Assembly (NCBI RefSeq): GCF_022024055.1 | Contig: NZ_CP091788.1 | Location: forward strand, 1,550,001 to 1,614,000 | From: Prevotella sp. E2-28 | GTDB taxonomy: Bacteria; Bacteroidota; Bacteroidia; Bacteroidales; Bacteroidaceae | Direction: 5' to 3' | DNA length: 64,000 bases | In this document: positions 21,008 through 31,800 of the stretch, in pieces | How the letters are laid out: every line of letters starts with the position of its first letter | Position numbering within the stretch: the first letter of the stretch is position 1 | The notes under the pieces: model-generated | Database searches by the model: none | What the model was told of the DNA's origin: nothing | Seen by the model: the letters and a program-made list of their open reading frames with translations, nothing else | Made by a program: the position numbers and the translations under genes

Positions 21008-22147
21008 ATGCAATACCATATATTCTCTCCTTATAGGGTTTGCCCTCTGGGCGCACATGTGGACCATCAACACGGTTTAGTAACGGGTTTCGCTATCGAC
21101 AAAGGTGTAGATCTTTGGTTCGATATCAGCAGCGATGCCCATGTTCATTTGGAGTCGAAGACTTTCGAGGGTGTGGTTGATTTTGATATTGATGCCCCTT
21201 CGCAAGTAAGGGAGCACCACTGGGGTGACTATGCACGCGGTGCGAAGTATGCGCTCAGGAAGCGTTTTGAACTGAAACGTGGTATCACGGGTGTTGTTCA
21301 GGGGTCATTACCAGTAGGCGGTCTCAGCTCTTCTGCTGCTGTGCTGATAGCTTACGTCATGGCTTTTGCCAAGGCCAACGATATTACCCTTCAGCCTTTT
21401 GAGGTGGTAAAGATAGCCTCTGAGGCCGAGCGTGAGTATATTGGTCTGAACAATGGTTTGCTAGACCAGGCTTGTATCGCCCTTGGTAAGAAGGATGGGT
21501 TGCTATTCCTGGATTGCGATAGCAACGAATGGCGTATCATTAAGCGTCATCCCGATATGCCTGAGTTTGAGATTGGTATCTTCTTCTCTGGTTTGACACG
21601 CTCTCTGGTGAATTCCGATTATAACCTGCGTGTGTATGAGTGTAAGACTGCCGCATGGAATATGCTGGCTTATACCGAGCAGCCCTTGAAGACGTTTGAT
21701 AAGACCTTCTTACGTGACATACCTAAGACCACCTTCGATAAGACCCGAATCGCCATGCCTGCTCGTTTTGCTCGTAGAGCAGAGCATTTCTATTCAGAGT
21801 ATAGACGTGTGCGTCAAGGTGTAACAGCCTGGGAGACAGGTAATCTGAAGTTATTCGGAAAACTGTCGTTCGACAGTTGTGAGAGTAGTATCCATAATTA
21901 TGAGTGTGGCTCTCCAGAACTCATTGCCATCTACGAAATCATGCGTTCCTTGCCAGGTGTGTATGGCGGTCGTTTCAGTGGTGCCGGTTTCAAAGGTGCA
22001 TGTATTGCATTGGTTGATCCTGCCCATAAGGCAGACATTGAGCGTGAACTGACCAAACGTTATCTGGAACAGTTCCCTGAATACGAAAAGACGTTCCAGA
22101 TTCACTGGGTTCATCCGGCACCTGGTGCGAGGTTCGTTGAGGGGTGA
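21008..22147 (+). CDS. GHMP kinase, galactokinase family, galacturonokinase-like
   Basis: The 379-residue protein has SPYRVCPLGAHVDHQHG at 7-23, in place of the bacterial galactokinase motif with GEHTDY. As I recall, the plant galacturonokinase reads SPYRICPLGAHIDHQ, closely similar. The ATP loop is LPVGGLSSSAAV, and the late motif GGRFSGAGFKGACIAL completes the GHMP fold. It phosphorylates a sugar at C1. Galacturonate is the favoured substrate by motif, galactose the alternative. A nucleotidyltransferase and UDP-uronate epimerase on the opposite side fit a salvage route to UDP-galacturonate. Confidence 0.85.
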   Translation: MQYHIFSPYRVCPLGAHVDHQHGLVTGFAIDKGVDLWFDISSDAHVHLESKTFEGVVDFDIDAPSQVREHHWGDYARGAKYALRKRFELKRGITGVVQGSLPVGGLSSSAAVLIAYVMAFAKANDITLQPFEVVKIASEAEREYIGLNNGLLDQACIALGKKDGLLFLDCDSNEWRIIKRHPDMPEFEIGIFFSGLTRSLVNSDYNLRVYECKTAAWNMLAYTEQPLKTFDKTFLRDIPKTTFDKTRIAMPARFARRAEHFYSEYRRVRQGVTAWETGNLKLFGKLSFDSCESSIHNYECGSPELIAIYEIMRSLPGVYGGRFSGAGFKGACIALVDPAHKADIERELTKRYLEQFPEYEKTFQIHWVHPAPGARFVEG

Positions 22148-22198
22148 GATGTCTGATGGCTGATGGCTGATGTTTGATGTGACCTCACACAGAAAGCA

Positions 22199-22435
22199 CG
22201 GCGCTCGGCATCCCGAAGGGTGACGCTTGCTACCGAAGGGACGCAAGAAATCACAGAAAGATGAGCCTCTGGCTCATGGCTGGCGCGGAGTAAAGGGGCA
22301 TAGCCTGCGGCTAGAAGTCCTGAAAGAATTTCTTCATAAAGATTTTTTATAAAGATTTCCTCAAAAGATTTCTTGCGAAGCAAAAAAATAATTAATGAAA
22401 AATTAATGGACCAATTAATGGCAATTAATGTTTTT
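22199..22435. repeat. Degenerate dispersed repeats between the GHMP kinase and pgk
   Basis: The gap contains GGCGCTCGGCATCC, GACGCTTGCTACCGAAGGGA (cf. 17,687), a small CTCTGGCTCATGG element, and a degenerate copy of the 152-bp unit ending in TTGCGAAGCAA. No gene is seen between 22148 and 22542. Confidence 0.65.
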
Positions 22436-22486
22436 AGATGTTTGATGTCTGATGTTTGATGGATGATGTGGGATGTATAAAAAATT

Positions 22487-22528
22487 AGCAGGACAGTTGC
22501 TCCCATGGAGCCGCTGTCCTGCTTTTTT
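22487..22528. terminator. Bidirectional terminator between the GHMP kinase and pgk
   Basis: AGCAGGACAG and CTGTCCTGCT form a 10-bp perfect stem with a T-run after it on the plus strand and an A-run (TAAAAAATT) before it. It separates two converging genes. Confidence 0.9.
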
Positions 22529-22542
22529 ATGTGTGTTCTCGC

Positions 22543-23817
22543 TTAGTTGTTTCCTTTGATAGCTGCTACACCAGGAAGCACCTTACCCTCGATGGCCTCG
22601 AGCAGAGCACCACCACCAGTAGAGATGTAAGATACCTGATCAGCCAGACCGAACTTGTTAACACAAGCTACAGAGTCACCACCACCAATCAGAGAGAATG
22701 CACCCTCAGCAGTAGCCTTAGCGATAGCATCACCGATAGCACGTGAACCAGCGGTGAAAGCGTCGCACTCGAATACACCGGCAGGACCGTTCCACAGGAT
22801 GGTCTTTGCACCCTTGATAGCCTCAGCAAATGCCTTCTGGCTCTCAACACCAGCGTCAACACCCTCGAAACCAGCAGGAACCTTGTTGGCAGGGCAGGTG
22901 ATGATCTCAGCACCAGCCTTAACAGTCATGGTGTCGAAATCGAGACCGTTAGTAGCTGTGCAGTCAGAACCCAGAACGAGCTCTACGCCATTCTTCTTAG
23001 CCAGCTCCTCAACGCCCAGAGCAACATCCAGCTTGTCGAGCTCAACGATAGAATCACCAATCTCACCACCGTGAGCCTTTGCGAAGGTATAGGTCATACC
23101 ACCGCAGAGGATGAGCTTATCAACCTTACCGAGCAGGTTCTCGATGATACCGATCTTAGAAGATACCTTAGAACCACCCATGATAGCAACGAAAGGACGC
23201 TTGATGTTAGAGAGAACGGCGTCAACAGCCTGAACCTCCTTCTCCATCAGCAGACCCAGCATCTTGTTGTCAGCGTCGAAGTAGTCAGCGATAACTGCAG
23301 TAGAAGCGTGCTTGCGGTGAGCTGTACCGAAGGCATCCATTACGTAGCAGTCAGCGTAAGAAGCCAGAGTCTTAGCGAACTCCTTCTGGCTGGCCTTCAT
23401 AGCCTTCTTAGCCTCGTCGTATGCAGGATCAGCCTTGTCGATACCAACGGGCTTACCCTCTTCCTCAGGATAGAAACGCAGGTTCTCAAGCAGCAGAGCC
23501 TCACCCATCTTCAGAGCCTTAGCAGCATCAGCAGCCTTAGCGCAGTCGGGAGCGAAAGCAACGGGAACACCCAGAGCCTTCTCAACAGCCTCGCGGATCT
23601 GACCGAGTGACTTCTTGGCATCTACCTTACCTTTGGGCTTACCCATGTGGCTCATGATGATAGTAGCACCACCATCAGCCAGAATCTTCTTCAGGGTAGG
23701 CAGGGCACCACGGATACGGGTGTCGTCTGTGATCTTACCATTCTCATCGAGGGGTACGTTGAAATCTACACGTACGATTGCCTTCTTACCGGCAAAGTTG
23801 AATTCGTTGATTGTCAT
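22543..23817 (-). CDS. pgk: Phosphoglycerate kinase
   Basis: The 424-residue glycolytic enzyme transfers phosphate between 1,3-bisphosphoglycerate and ADP. Visible signatures are [64 protein letters not shown] and the end [13 protein letters not shown]...[11 protein letters not shown], all in family order. The length is typical of the Bacteroidetes type, with a short insertion near 130-145. It has its own promoter and no co-directional close neighbour downstream, so it is a single-gene unit. Highly expressed codon use (CTC, GCA, AAG) is in keeping. Confidence 0.98.
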   Translation of the reverse strand: MTINEFNFAGKKAIVRVDFNVPLDENGKITDDTRIRGALPTLKKILADGGATIIMSHMGKPKGKVDAKKSLGQIREAVEKALGVPVAFAPDCAKAADAAKALKMGEALLLENLRFYPEEEGKPVGIDKADPAYDEAKKAMKASQKEFAKTLASYADCYVMDAFGTAHRKHASTAVIADYFDADNKMLGLLMEKEVQAVDAVLSNIKRPFVAIMGGSKVSSKIGIIENLLGKVDKLILCGGMTYTFAKAHGGEIGDSIVELDKLDVALGVEELAKKNGVELVLGSDCTATNGLDFDTMTVKAGAEIITCPANKVPAGFEGVDAGVESQKAFAEAIKGAKTILWNGPAGVFECDAFTAGSRAIGDAIAKATAEGAFSLIGGGDSVACVNKFGLADQVSYISTGGGALLEAIEGKVLPGVAAIKGNN

Positions 23818-23855
23818 TTTTTTACAATATTATAAATTACAAATTAAACTGGTTG

Positions 23856-23863
23856 CAAAGTTA
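23856..23863 (-). promoter_or_regulatory. pgk -7 box
   Basis: The minus strand reads TAACTTTG about 40 bases before the pgk ATG, an exact consensus match. Confidence 0.75.
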
Positions 23864-23933
23864 CGAATAATAATTGAAAATTGATAATTGATAATTGAAA
23901 ATTTGCTTTCGCATACCATTTTTTTATGATTTA

Positions 23934-25001
23934 TCACAGCGTACCCTTGGTAGAGGGCAACTGATAGTGGTCTATGTCACGACGTACGGCTGCACGGAGC
24001 GCACGAGCCAGTGCTTTGAAGATAGCTTCTGCCTTATGGTGCTCGTTGTCGCCATCGGCCTCGATATAGAGGTTCATGAGTGCTGCGTCAGAGAGGCTCT
24101 TGAAGAAATGGAAGAACATCTCTGTGGGCACGTCGCCTACGTGTTCGCGATGGAACTCCGTTTTCCAGATAAGCCAGGGACGGCCACTGAAATCGAGGGT
24201 GACATGCGCGTGACAGTCGTCCATAGGCAGGGAGAATCCATAGCGCTCAATGCCTCGCTTAGAGCCCAGTGCCTTGTTGATGCACTGTCCCAGAGCGAGG
24301 GCAGTGTCCTCAATGGTGTGGTGCTCGTCAACGTGCAGGTCGCCCTTGGTATGAATGAGCAGGTCCATCTGTCCGTGGCGTGCTATCTGCTCCAGCATGT
24401 GGTCGAAGAAGCCTAGTCCAGTCTGGATGTCAGCCTTACCAGTGCCATCGAGTGTGAGGCGCACGTGAATATCAGTCTCTTTCGTGGTGCGTACCACCTC
24501 AGCTGTACGCTCACCGTCAAAAATCTGTTCAGCTACCTGCTTCCATGAGAGCTGGTCGCTCAGAATCATAGCCTTACAGCCAATGTTCTGTGCAAAGCGG
24601 GCATCGGTCTCGCGATCACCAATGACGTAGCTGTTGGCAATATCGTATTCTGGGTCGTTGATATATTTCTCAACCATTCCAGTATTAGGCTTGCGAGTAG
24701 GCGCATTGTCCTCAGGGAAATGATTGTCAACAAGGATATCGTCGAACTCAATACCTTCACCTTTGAGGGCTTCCAGAATGAAGTTCTGCGAAGGCCAGAA
24801 TGTGTCCTCAGGGAAAGAATCTGTGCCCAGTCCGTCCTGATTGCTTACCATGACGAAACGGAAATCAGTCTTCTCGCGCAGGAATCCCAGCCAGCGAAAC
24901 ACCCCAGGCTTGAACTTGATTTTCTCGAGTGCGTCAACTTGCTCATCGTGAGGTTCCTCAACCAAGGTACCATCACGGTCAATAAACAGAATACGTTTCA
25001 T
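23934..25001 (-). CDS. hisB: Bifunctional histidinol-phosphatase/imidazoleglycerol-phosphate dehydratase
   Basis: The 355-residue protein combines two steps of histidine synthesis. Residues 1-165 are an HAD-type phosphatase ([11 protein letters not shown] with nucleophile Asp; later [11 protein letters not shown]). From about 170 follows the dehydratase with [29 protein letters not shown] and [15 protein letters not shown], carrying the manganese-binding His clusters. This fusion is normal in Bacteroidales and enterobacteria. No other his gene is present in the window. It overlaps the upstream membrane-protein gene by four bases (ATGA). Confidence 0.97.
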   Translation of the reverse strand: MKRILFIDRDGTLVEEPHDEQVDALEKIKFKPGVFRWLGFLREKTDFRFVMVSNQDGLGTDSFPEDTFWPSQNFILEALKGEGIEFDDILVDNHFPEDNAPTRKPNTGMVEKYINDPEYDIANSYVIGDRETDARFAQNIGCKAMILSDQLSWKQVAEQIFDGERTAEVVRTTKETDIHVRLTLDGTGKADIQTGLGFFDHMLEQIARHGQMDLLIHTKGDLHVDEHHTIEDTALALGQCINKALGSKRGIERYGFSLPMDDCHAHVTLDFSGRPWLIWKTEFHREHVGDVPTEMFFHFFKSLSDAALMNLYIEADGDNEHHKAEAIFKALARALRAAVRRDIDHYQLPSTKGTL

Positions 25002-25735
25002 ATCTTAATTTTTTTTCTTTCCTTCTCCAAGGTGTCAATGCTGCCGTAGGCATAATAGAACGGGAATACGGTGACCAGATGCACATAAGCCTGAATGAAA
25101 CCAGCGATGGTGAAGGCAATGAATGTCAGCGTGCCCAGGTAGTCGGGCATTCCCAGTGGGTCGCCAGCAGCTGCGCCAGTATAAGCTTTGATATTCGCAA
25201 AGCCAATGATGATAGCCGGCAGTTCGCAGAAGAATGTGAGTATCACCGTGAACAGCATGGTGATAAAAGCTGTGGTGAAGAGGGTGCCGAAATGGCGAAA
25301 GCCATGGCGGAAGAGGTAGATGAACGACTTACCCAAGACCTTGAAATACCAGAAGCCCGGCCACTTGCCCCACCAATGTGCAGGACGCTCAATCTCGCCA
25401 GTAGCCTTATGTACCCTACAGGCCCAGAAAGCCGTTGATGCCAGCAATAAAGCCGCCAAGAAGAATAGGAATATAGCTGCTATAGCCATCCAACTGGCTG
25501 ATAAGACTGCTGTCCATTCAATAGATGGGATATGGGAAATGACCACAGTGATAGGCAGTATGTCGCGAATCAGAAGAAAGGTGGCCAGTGCGAAAGCCAA
25601 TGCATAAATGATGGCAATAGGCCATGATGCACGGAAAATCCGTTTGAAGTTCTCGGTGTAAAGTTGATATGCGTCGCTGATGATGGCAGCAATGCTGCGC
25701 GTCTTCTGAAACATTAAATCTTCCTTTGTTTTCAT
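24998..25735 (-). CDS. Polytopic membrane protein of unknown function
   Basis: The 245-residue product has about five hydrophobic spans ([55 protein letters not shown], and others) and no signal peptide. A soluble N-terminus contains [17 protein letters not shown], as in small DUF-type Bacteroidales inner-membrane proteins. I do not recognise the family. It is the first gene of a two-gene transcript with hisB, which it precedes with an ATGA overlap, although no link with histidine synthesis is evident. Confidence 0.75.
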   Translation of the reverse strand: MKTKEDLMFQKTRSIAAIISDAYQLYTENFKRIFRASWPIAIIYALAFALATFLLIRDILPITVVISHIPSIEWTAVLSASWMAIAAIFLFFLAALLLASTAFWACRVHKATGEIERPAHWWGKWPGFWYFKVLGKSFIYLFRHGFRHFGTLFTTAFITMLFTVILTFFCELPAIIIGFANIKAYTGAAAGDPLGMPDYLGTLTFIAFTIAGFIQAYVHLVTVFPFYYAYGSIDTLEKERKKIKI

Positions 25736-25757
25736 GTCTCTATATCAAAAATTTATG

Positions 25758-25765
25758 CAAAGGTA
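25758..25765 (-). promoter_or_regulatory. -7 box of the membrane protein-hisB transcript
   Basis: The minus strand reads TACCTTTG about 23 bases before the ATG, an exact match to the Bacteroidales -7 consensus. Confidence 0.72.
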
Positions 25766-25809
25766 CGAAATAATTATGAATTATAAATTATGAATTATAA
25801 ATTAATTTG

Positions 25810-25817
25810 TACCTTTG
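25810..25817 (+). promoter_or_regulatory. -7 box of the Gfo/Idh gene
   Basis: TACCTTTG ends 18 bases before the ATG at 25836. The longest open frame would begin with a TTG inside this box, so the ATG at 25836 is the real start. Confidence 0.75.
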
Positions 25818-25835
25818 CACAAAATTAGCATTTCT

Positions 25836-26819
25836 ATGAAGAAACTGAGGTGGGGATTTATAGGTTGTGGAGAGGTCTGCGAATTGAAAAGCGGTCCTGC
25901 TTTTGCCGAGGTGGAAGACTCTACGGTAGTAGCAGTGATGAGCCGTACGGAGCAGAAAGCCCGTTCCTATGCCGAGCGCCATGGGGTGCCCCGTTGGTAC
26001 ACTGATGCTCAGGAGTTGATAGATGATCCCGACGTGAATGCCATCTATGTGGCAACACCGCCATCCAGTCATGCCACGTTCGCTATCATGGCGATGAAGG
26101 CAGGCAAGCCCGTCTATGTAGAGAAGCCGTTGGCCTCTAATTATGAAGACTGTATCCGTGTGAACCGTATCTCGGAGCAAACGGGTATTCCCTGTTTTGT
26201 GGCTTATTACCGTAGAAACCTGCCGTATTTCCAGAAGGTGAAGCAATTGGTGGAGCAGGGCACGATAGGCGATGTCATCAACGTGCAGATACGTTTCTCA
26301 TGGCCTCCTCGTCCATTAGACTATGCCCATCCGGAGAATCTGCCCTGGCGACTGAAGCCAGAGATAGCCGGTGGTGGTTATTTCTATGACTTGGCTCCTC
26401 ATCAGTTTGACCTGCTGCAGGATATGTTTGGCATGATTCTGGAGGCCCGTGGCATCTGTGACAATCGTGGTCATCTTTATGCTGCTGAGGACTCCGTGAG
26501 TGCCGTGTTCCAGTTTGAGAATGGACTGCCGGGCAGTGGCTCGTGGTGCTTCGTAGGTCATGAGTCAGCCCGTAACGACCGTATCCTAATTATCGGTAAT
26601 CAGGGGTCGCTGAGTTTCTCAGTGTTCAACTATTCCCCCATAGAACTGCATACCAGTGAAGGAATGGAGCGTATAGAAGTGCCCAATCCGCAGTATGTGC
26701 AGTATCCGCTTATCAAGAATGTGTGTGAGCATCTTCAAGGGCGAGGCATCTGCACGGCGACCAGTGTGTCGGCAACCTCCATCAACTGGGTCATGGATAG
26801 AATACTAGGAAAATACTAA
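25836..26819 (+). CDS. Gfo/Idh/MocA-family NAD(P)-dependent oxidoreductase
   Basis: The 327-residue protein has a Rossmann N-terminus (RWGFIGCGEVCELKSGPAF), the VATPPSSHATFAIMAMKAGKPVYVEKPLA signature with the EKP catalytic Lys, and PEIAGGGYFYDLAPHQFDLLQ with the usual His. Members oxidise or isomerise sugars and inositols; the substrate cannot be told here. It heads a transcript with the DUF4421 and DUF1460 genes, only 26 bases and then an ATGA overlap apart, although their envelope functions look unrelated. Confidence 0.93.
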   Translation: MKKLRWGFIGCGEVCELKSGPAFAEVEDSTVVAVMSRTEQKARSYAERHGVPRWYTDAQELIDDPDVNAIYVATPPSSHATFAIMAMKAGKPVYVEKPLASNYEDCIRVNRISEQTGIPCFVAYYRRNLPYFQKVKQLVEQGTIGDVINVQIRFSWPPRPLDYAHPENLPWRLKPEIAGGGYFYDLAPHQFDLLQDMFGMILEARGICDNRGHLYAAEDSVSAVFQFENGLPGSGSWCFVGHESARNDRILIIGNQGSLSFSVFNYSPIELHTSEGMERIEVPNPQYVQYPLIKNVCEHLQGRGICTATSVSATSINWVMDRILGKY

Positions 26820-26845
26820 AAAACACGAAAGGATCATATCATATT

Positions 26846-27973
26846 TTGAAACGATTAATATTTGGATTGATAGTGCTGGGGATAACGGCGGTTCCTGTTT
26901 CTGCTCAGGAGACCGAAGGGATGGCTGTGGATAGCTTAAAGGCTGATACCGTAGCGACTGTCAAGCCAAAGAAGCTGAGTCTTATCAGGCGCATCATCCG
27001 TGGTTTCGACAAAATAGATGAGCGTTATATAGAGCCGCAGCATTATGTCTTTGCTGCGATGCTACAGGCCACACGTAGCTATGACTTCAATACGCTACGC
27101 TCTACAGGGCCCAACAGGCAATCCATCTCTTTCTCGCCTGATTCTGAAGTACGCATAGGTCCCTATGCAGGATGGAAATGGGTGTTTCTGGGCTATACCT
27201 TATCGCTAGACAATCTAGAATTAGGAAATAACAAACAAGGGTTTGACCTGAGCATCTACAGTTCGCAGATTGGCGTTGATTTGTTCTACCGTCATACGGG
27301 CAGTGACTATAAACTCCGTGATGTGAAGTTAGGAAGCAAACAGGATTACTCGGCCCTTGAGAACCTGCCATTTAATGGGTTTTCCAGTGGACTGACCGGC
27401 TTTAATATCTATTATATCTTCAATCACGGCAAGTTCTCATATCCTGCAGCCTTCTCGCAGAGCACCATTCAGAAAATCAGTTGTGGCTCATGGTTGGCAG
27501 GATTCGGCTATACACAGAACTCCATAGAGTTTGACCACGTGAAGCTACAGCAATTAGTAGATGAACGCATGGGGGCGAATACTGTTCCACTGGATAGCGG
27601 GTTGATGTTTCAGAAGGTGAAATACATAGATTTCAGTCTTTCTGGCGGTTATGCCTACAACTGGGCTTTCGCACGCAACTGGCTTCTGGGAGGTAGTATT
27701 CAGGCTGCCGTAGCCCATAAGCGCAGTACGGGTGAGATGTCAAACTCAGGGAACAGCGGCTTTAGTTTCCGCAACCTCAACATAGACGGTATAGGACGTT
27801 TTGCCCTTGTCTATAATAATATGAAGTGGTATGCGGGCACGAGTGTCATCCTTCATACCTATAATTATTATCATAAGTCACGATTCTCAACCAATAATAC
27901 GTTTGGTTCTATGAATGTGTATGTAGGACTGAACTTTGGTCTGAAGAAGAAATACAGGGAGAAGAAACTATGA
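26846..27973 (+). CDS. DUF4421 outer-membrane beta-barrel protein
   Basis: The 375-residue protein starts with TTG (no ATG until residue 26), followed by a good signal peptide (MKRLIFGLIVLGITAVPVSA). Alternating strands such as VRIGPYAGWKWVFLGYTL, SGLTGFNIYYIFN and MKWYAGTSVILHTYNY indicate an outer-membrane barrel. It ends with FGLKKKYR. This fits DUF4421, a Bacteroidetes family of unknown role. It shares an ATGA overlap with the DUF1460 gene, so the two are probably made together. Confidence 0.85.
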   Translation: MKRLIFGLIVLGITAVPVSAQETEGMAVDSLKADTVATVKPKKLSLIRRIIRGFDKIDERYIEPQHYVFAAMLQATRSYDFNTLRSTGPNRQSISFSPDSEVRIGPYAGWKWVFLGYTLSLDNLELGNNKQGFDLSIYSSQIGVDLFYRHTGSDYKLRDVKLGSKQDYSALENLPFNGFSSGLTGFNIYYIFNHGKFSYPAAFSQSTIQKISCGSWLAGFGYTQNSIEFDHVKLQQLVDERMGANTVPLDSGLMFQKVKYIDFSLSGGYAYNWAFARNWLLGGSIQAAVAHKRSTGEMSNSGNSGFSFRNLNIDGIGRFALVYNNMKWYAGTSVILHTYNYYHKSRFSTNNTFGSMNVYVGLNFGLKKKYREKKL

Positions 27974-28806
27974 GTAAACGATTCTTTGCCATCAGTATGC
28001 TGCTGATGTTGACCGCAGCGCAAGTCTTTGCACAGCACACGTCAGACAGCCTTTTCATAGAGCGTGAGCTGAGTAAGGCGCCTCAGGGTGCCGGCACCTT
28101 ATATTTTGCCAACTTGTTTCTGGGCCGTCCTTATGTAGCCCACACGCTAGAGGTCAATGATGAAGAGCTGTTGGTTGTGAATACCCGTGAACTGGACTGT
28201 ACCACGCTGGTAGAGAATGTCGTAGCGCTGACGATATGTCGAAAGCAGCAGAAAGGTACGTTTGCTGATTTCAAGCAGGTGCTACAACGGTTGCGTTATC
28301 GTTCAGGTGTTCTGGCTGCCTATCCTTCCAGACTGCATTATTTCACGGACTGGATTGTGGATAACACCCAGATGGGGTATGTGCATGAGATACAGCAGAC
28401 GAAGAAACCCTTTACGGCTGTACAGAAGGTGAAGGTGAACTATATGAGTCAGCATCCGCAGTCATACAAGGCACTGAAGGCGCATCCAGCCTTTGTGCCA
28501 GTGATAGCTGAACAGGAACAGCAACTGTCGGGTATGACGTTTCGCTATATCCCTAAGTCGGAAATCCAGAATACCTCCCTGTTGCGTGCAGTGATTCACG
28601 ATGGTGATATCCTGGCTATCACCACCTCAAAGTCGGGTCTTGACATTGCCCATTTGGGATTTGCCGTATGGCGAAAGGATGGCCTTCATCTGCTGAATGC
28701 CTCGCAGATTCATCATAAGGTAGTAGAGGAGCCCATGACCTTCAGACAGTATCTCTATAAACATCCGTCGCATACTGGGGTGAGGGTCATCCGCCTGTCA
28801 GAATAG
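27970..28806 (+). CDS. DUF1460 NlpC/P60-like amidase, secreted
   Basis: The 278-residue protein has a signal peptide (FAISMLLMLTAAQVFA). The DUF1460 core shows the catalytic Cys in TRELDCTTLVENVVAL, and the His in LDIAHLGFAVWR. Such enzymes cleave N-acetylmuramoyl-L-alanine or related peptide bonds in the periplasm. It follows the DUF4421 gene with a four-base overlap, suggesting that cell-wall work and the barrel protein are connected; that is inference. Confidence 0.88.
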   Translation: MSKRFFAISMLLMLTAAQVFAQHTSDSLFIERELSKAPQGAGTLYFANLFLGRPYVAHTLEVNDEELLVVNTRELDCTTLVENVVALTICRKQQKGTFADFKQVLQRLRYRSGVLAAYPSRLHYFTDWIVDNTQMGYVHEIQQTKKPFTAVQKVKVNYMSQHPQSYKALKAHPAFVPVIAEQEQQLSGMTFRYIPKSEIQNTSLLRAVIHDGDILAITTSKSGLDIAHLGFAVWRKDGLHLLNASQIHHKVVEEPMTFRQYLYKHPSHTGVRVIRLSE

Positions 28807-28807
28807 C

Positions 28808-31800
28808 CTAATTCTTTTTCTGTTTCTTCCATTGAAAGAGTTCGCGGATGCCGTTGAAGTCTTTCTTCATAATCAGACCTACACCCTGCGTGTTGAGTGA
28901 TGAACGGGTGAAGTAGCGGTCGTTGGTTTGGTTGTAAACCTTGACGGCGAGGTTGCCATTAGGATTCAGCAAGTACTGAATGTCGAAGTCGCCGATGAAA
29001 GAGGGGGTTGCCTGTGTGGCATTGTCACGATAACCAAACTGTCCGTTGATGAGTAATCGGTTATTAAGCATACGTCCGCTGACCAGACCTTCATACTCCG
29101 CATTATGCCAACCCTCGTTACCCGTAGAGATATTCGCACCGAAGTTCCAGTCGTTTGACTTGATAATCTGCGAGAGCACCTCGTTAATCTGAGAAGAGAC
29201 GGTACCCGAGAGGAATGACTGCATGGCCAACTGTGTCTGTCCGTATTCCTGTGACTGTGCGTTATTAGCTCCCTGCGTATAGAAACGACCGATGCCCAGC
29301 AGATAAAGCACCTGTTGGTTCATCTCCTGCTCACTGGCAATGACTGAGCGAATCATCTGATTTTCCTCTGCATTCACAGTAGGCAGTTCGAAGTCGAACT
29401 CTACATGTGGTGCGCCGGGTGTGCCCTGAATATTCATCAGGCAGTTCACACGCACAGTATTACTGCCGAAGGTATTTCCCAGGTTCAGGTCAGAGAGCGA
29501 CACGCCGTTTACTGTATATTGAGCCTGCAGGTTGAGGTTAGCATTGAAGGGATCGCCACCAAAGATGATAGTACCACCATTCTGGAATACGAAATTCTTC
29601 TTGATGATATTCTGGATGGTGATGCCATAGGTGCCACTCTCCACCGTATAAGTTCCGAACATGTGGAATGGGCCTTTGTTATGGAAAGAAGCCTTGATGG
29701 CACCATTACCATTGAGCGTGATATAGTCGTTGGTAGTAGCATCCATCAGGATTTTCAGTGTGCCAGTGGGTGTGGCATCGATGTTGAAGTTAATATATAT
29801 ATTGGTGGCTGATGCCAAGTCGGCCGTTTCCTGTTTCCTTTTCTCCTGCTGTTGGATGCTGTATTCATTATTCCAAGTGATGAACTCCTGTCGGCTGATA
29901 GCATCAGGGTTCGTAGCATTATAGGCAAACACCGACCTGGGCTCTGGCGTAGCGAAGCAGTTGATGACTACTTCTCCCGGACGTCCATGAAGGTCAGCAC
30001 TACCAGTAGCATAGACCGTGCCACAGATGATATCACCATTGAAATCAGGGAAGTCGTAAGCCAGCAGGTTCTGTGCTTCAATATCCACGTCGAAAGTGAA
30101 GTTTGAGAAGTTCTGGTGGTTGATATTGCCATTGACAATTCCCGTATGTCCCTCGCGGTCAGCAATCTGACAGTGGTCGAAGATGATTCTGTTAGGAATC
30201 AGGTGTACCGTATCTTTCTGAAGTGTGTAGGTGGTGTTGAGGGCAGTTACCGTAGCCTTACCATCAGCCACAATCTCTCCTGTGAGGTTGAGCTCACTAA
30301 GAGGTCCATACAATACCACATGGCCATACGCCTTACCTTCAACGCCGTGGAGGAAAGAACTGGTGAATGACCTACAGAACTCAATGCTGGTACCATTAGC
30401 CTGAATATCCAGGTTGATATCCTCGCGTACAGGTGAGACATAGCCGTTGATAATTGTCTGTGACTCTGTTCCGTTATCAGCAACAGCCTCAATGTCTATC
30501 TGCTGTTTCTCCTTGTTCCATTCAGCATTGGCAATGAGTGTGCCCATGCGTCCTGTCTCAAAGCGGAAGTCATCTACCGTGAGGTCAGTGCTGGCCTCGA
30601 AATCACCGAATGCCCCTTTCACAGTAGCGATACCAGAAGCATTTCCCTCGAAGCTGACAGAATGGAAATCCACGAGGTTGAGGATGTAAGCCACGTCAAA
30701 CTCACGCAAGTCGATGGTGAGTGCCTCCAAAGGTGACTCTGATGCCACACCATCAATAATAAGGTGTTGGCGATTATGGTTAATGGCAAAATGATCCACC
30801 ATGAGGTGTTTCGCCGAATAGATAATGTCGCTAGGCTCCAGATTCCACGGACGCTCACCAATCATCACCATAGATGGGAGCACGCGGATATGCGCCTCTG
30901 CTTTATCCTCCTCGTTGGTATAGAGCTGAGTGATGGTGTTGATGGTACCGTTTGTTGATTTATCTGGCTCCATAAAGTCCATGTGATCCCAGTGTAGCGA
31001 GGTGTTCAGCAGGTTCACTGCAGCATTGCCACTGAGCATCAGGTCCATCTCGCCCCCTTCCTCCATCATCTTCTTCACGTTAAGCTGGAAGTCGAGCGTG
31101 TCTTTCTTTGTTGAGATATTGACGGTAGCATTCTGATAGCGACTGCCGTTGTAGGTGAACATAGGCAGTTCGCCTTGCACATCCAGCAGTTTGTTCTTAT
31201 CATCGATAGAGGCATTCAGCTCCAGTGGGCGCTCAATACTGAGGGGAACACCCAGCAGTTTCTGCATCCAGTCGGTATCAGTAAGCATCAGTCGGATCTC
31301 GAAGTCGTTATCCGTTGTCTTGGTAGCCTTAGGTAAACTGGGCAGGGTAGGGAGTTTCGATGCCACGTAGTTGATGAAGCTCTGGGGTAGGGTGTTCCAG
31401 TCGAAATTCCCAATGATATCAGCCTCGCCCATGTCGCCCTCCATATGCAGGAAGTGCTTACCTTCGGTATAGCCCGACTTGATTTGCAGATTGTCCATGT
31501 GGTAGTAGCTACCCAGAGAGTCAATGTCCTGCATCTCGAAATCATCCAGTATCAGACTACCTTCAGCATCATTGAGCTTACTGGCAATGAAGTCGGCATC
31601 GATAGATGTAGAGAACTTCGTCTCACCCCATTGGTCAGAGAGGTTAAGTGCTTTTGGCTTCATGTCCTTGATATAACCCGAAAGCTTCACTGTGGAGCGC
31701 TGGCTCTTACGTAGTTCACCACTCAGGGCTGCCTGTACGTTAGGGTCATCAACCTGTAATACGGCATAGACATCCCCTTTCTGGTAGGTAGCGCTCAGGT

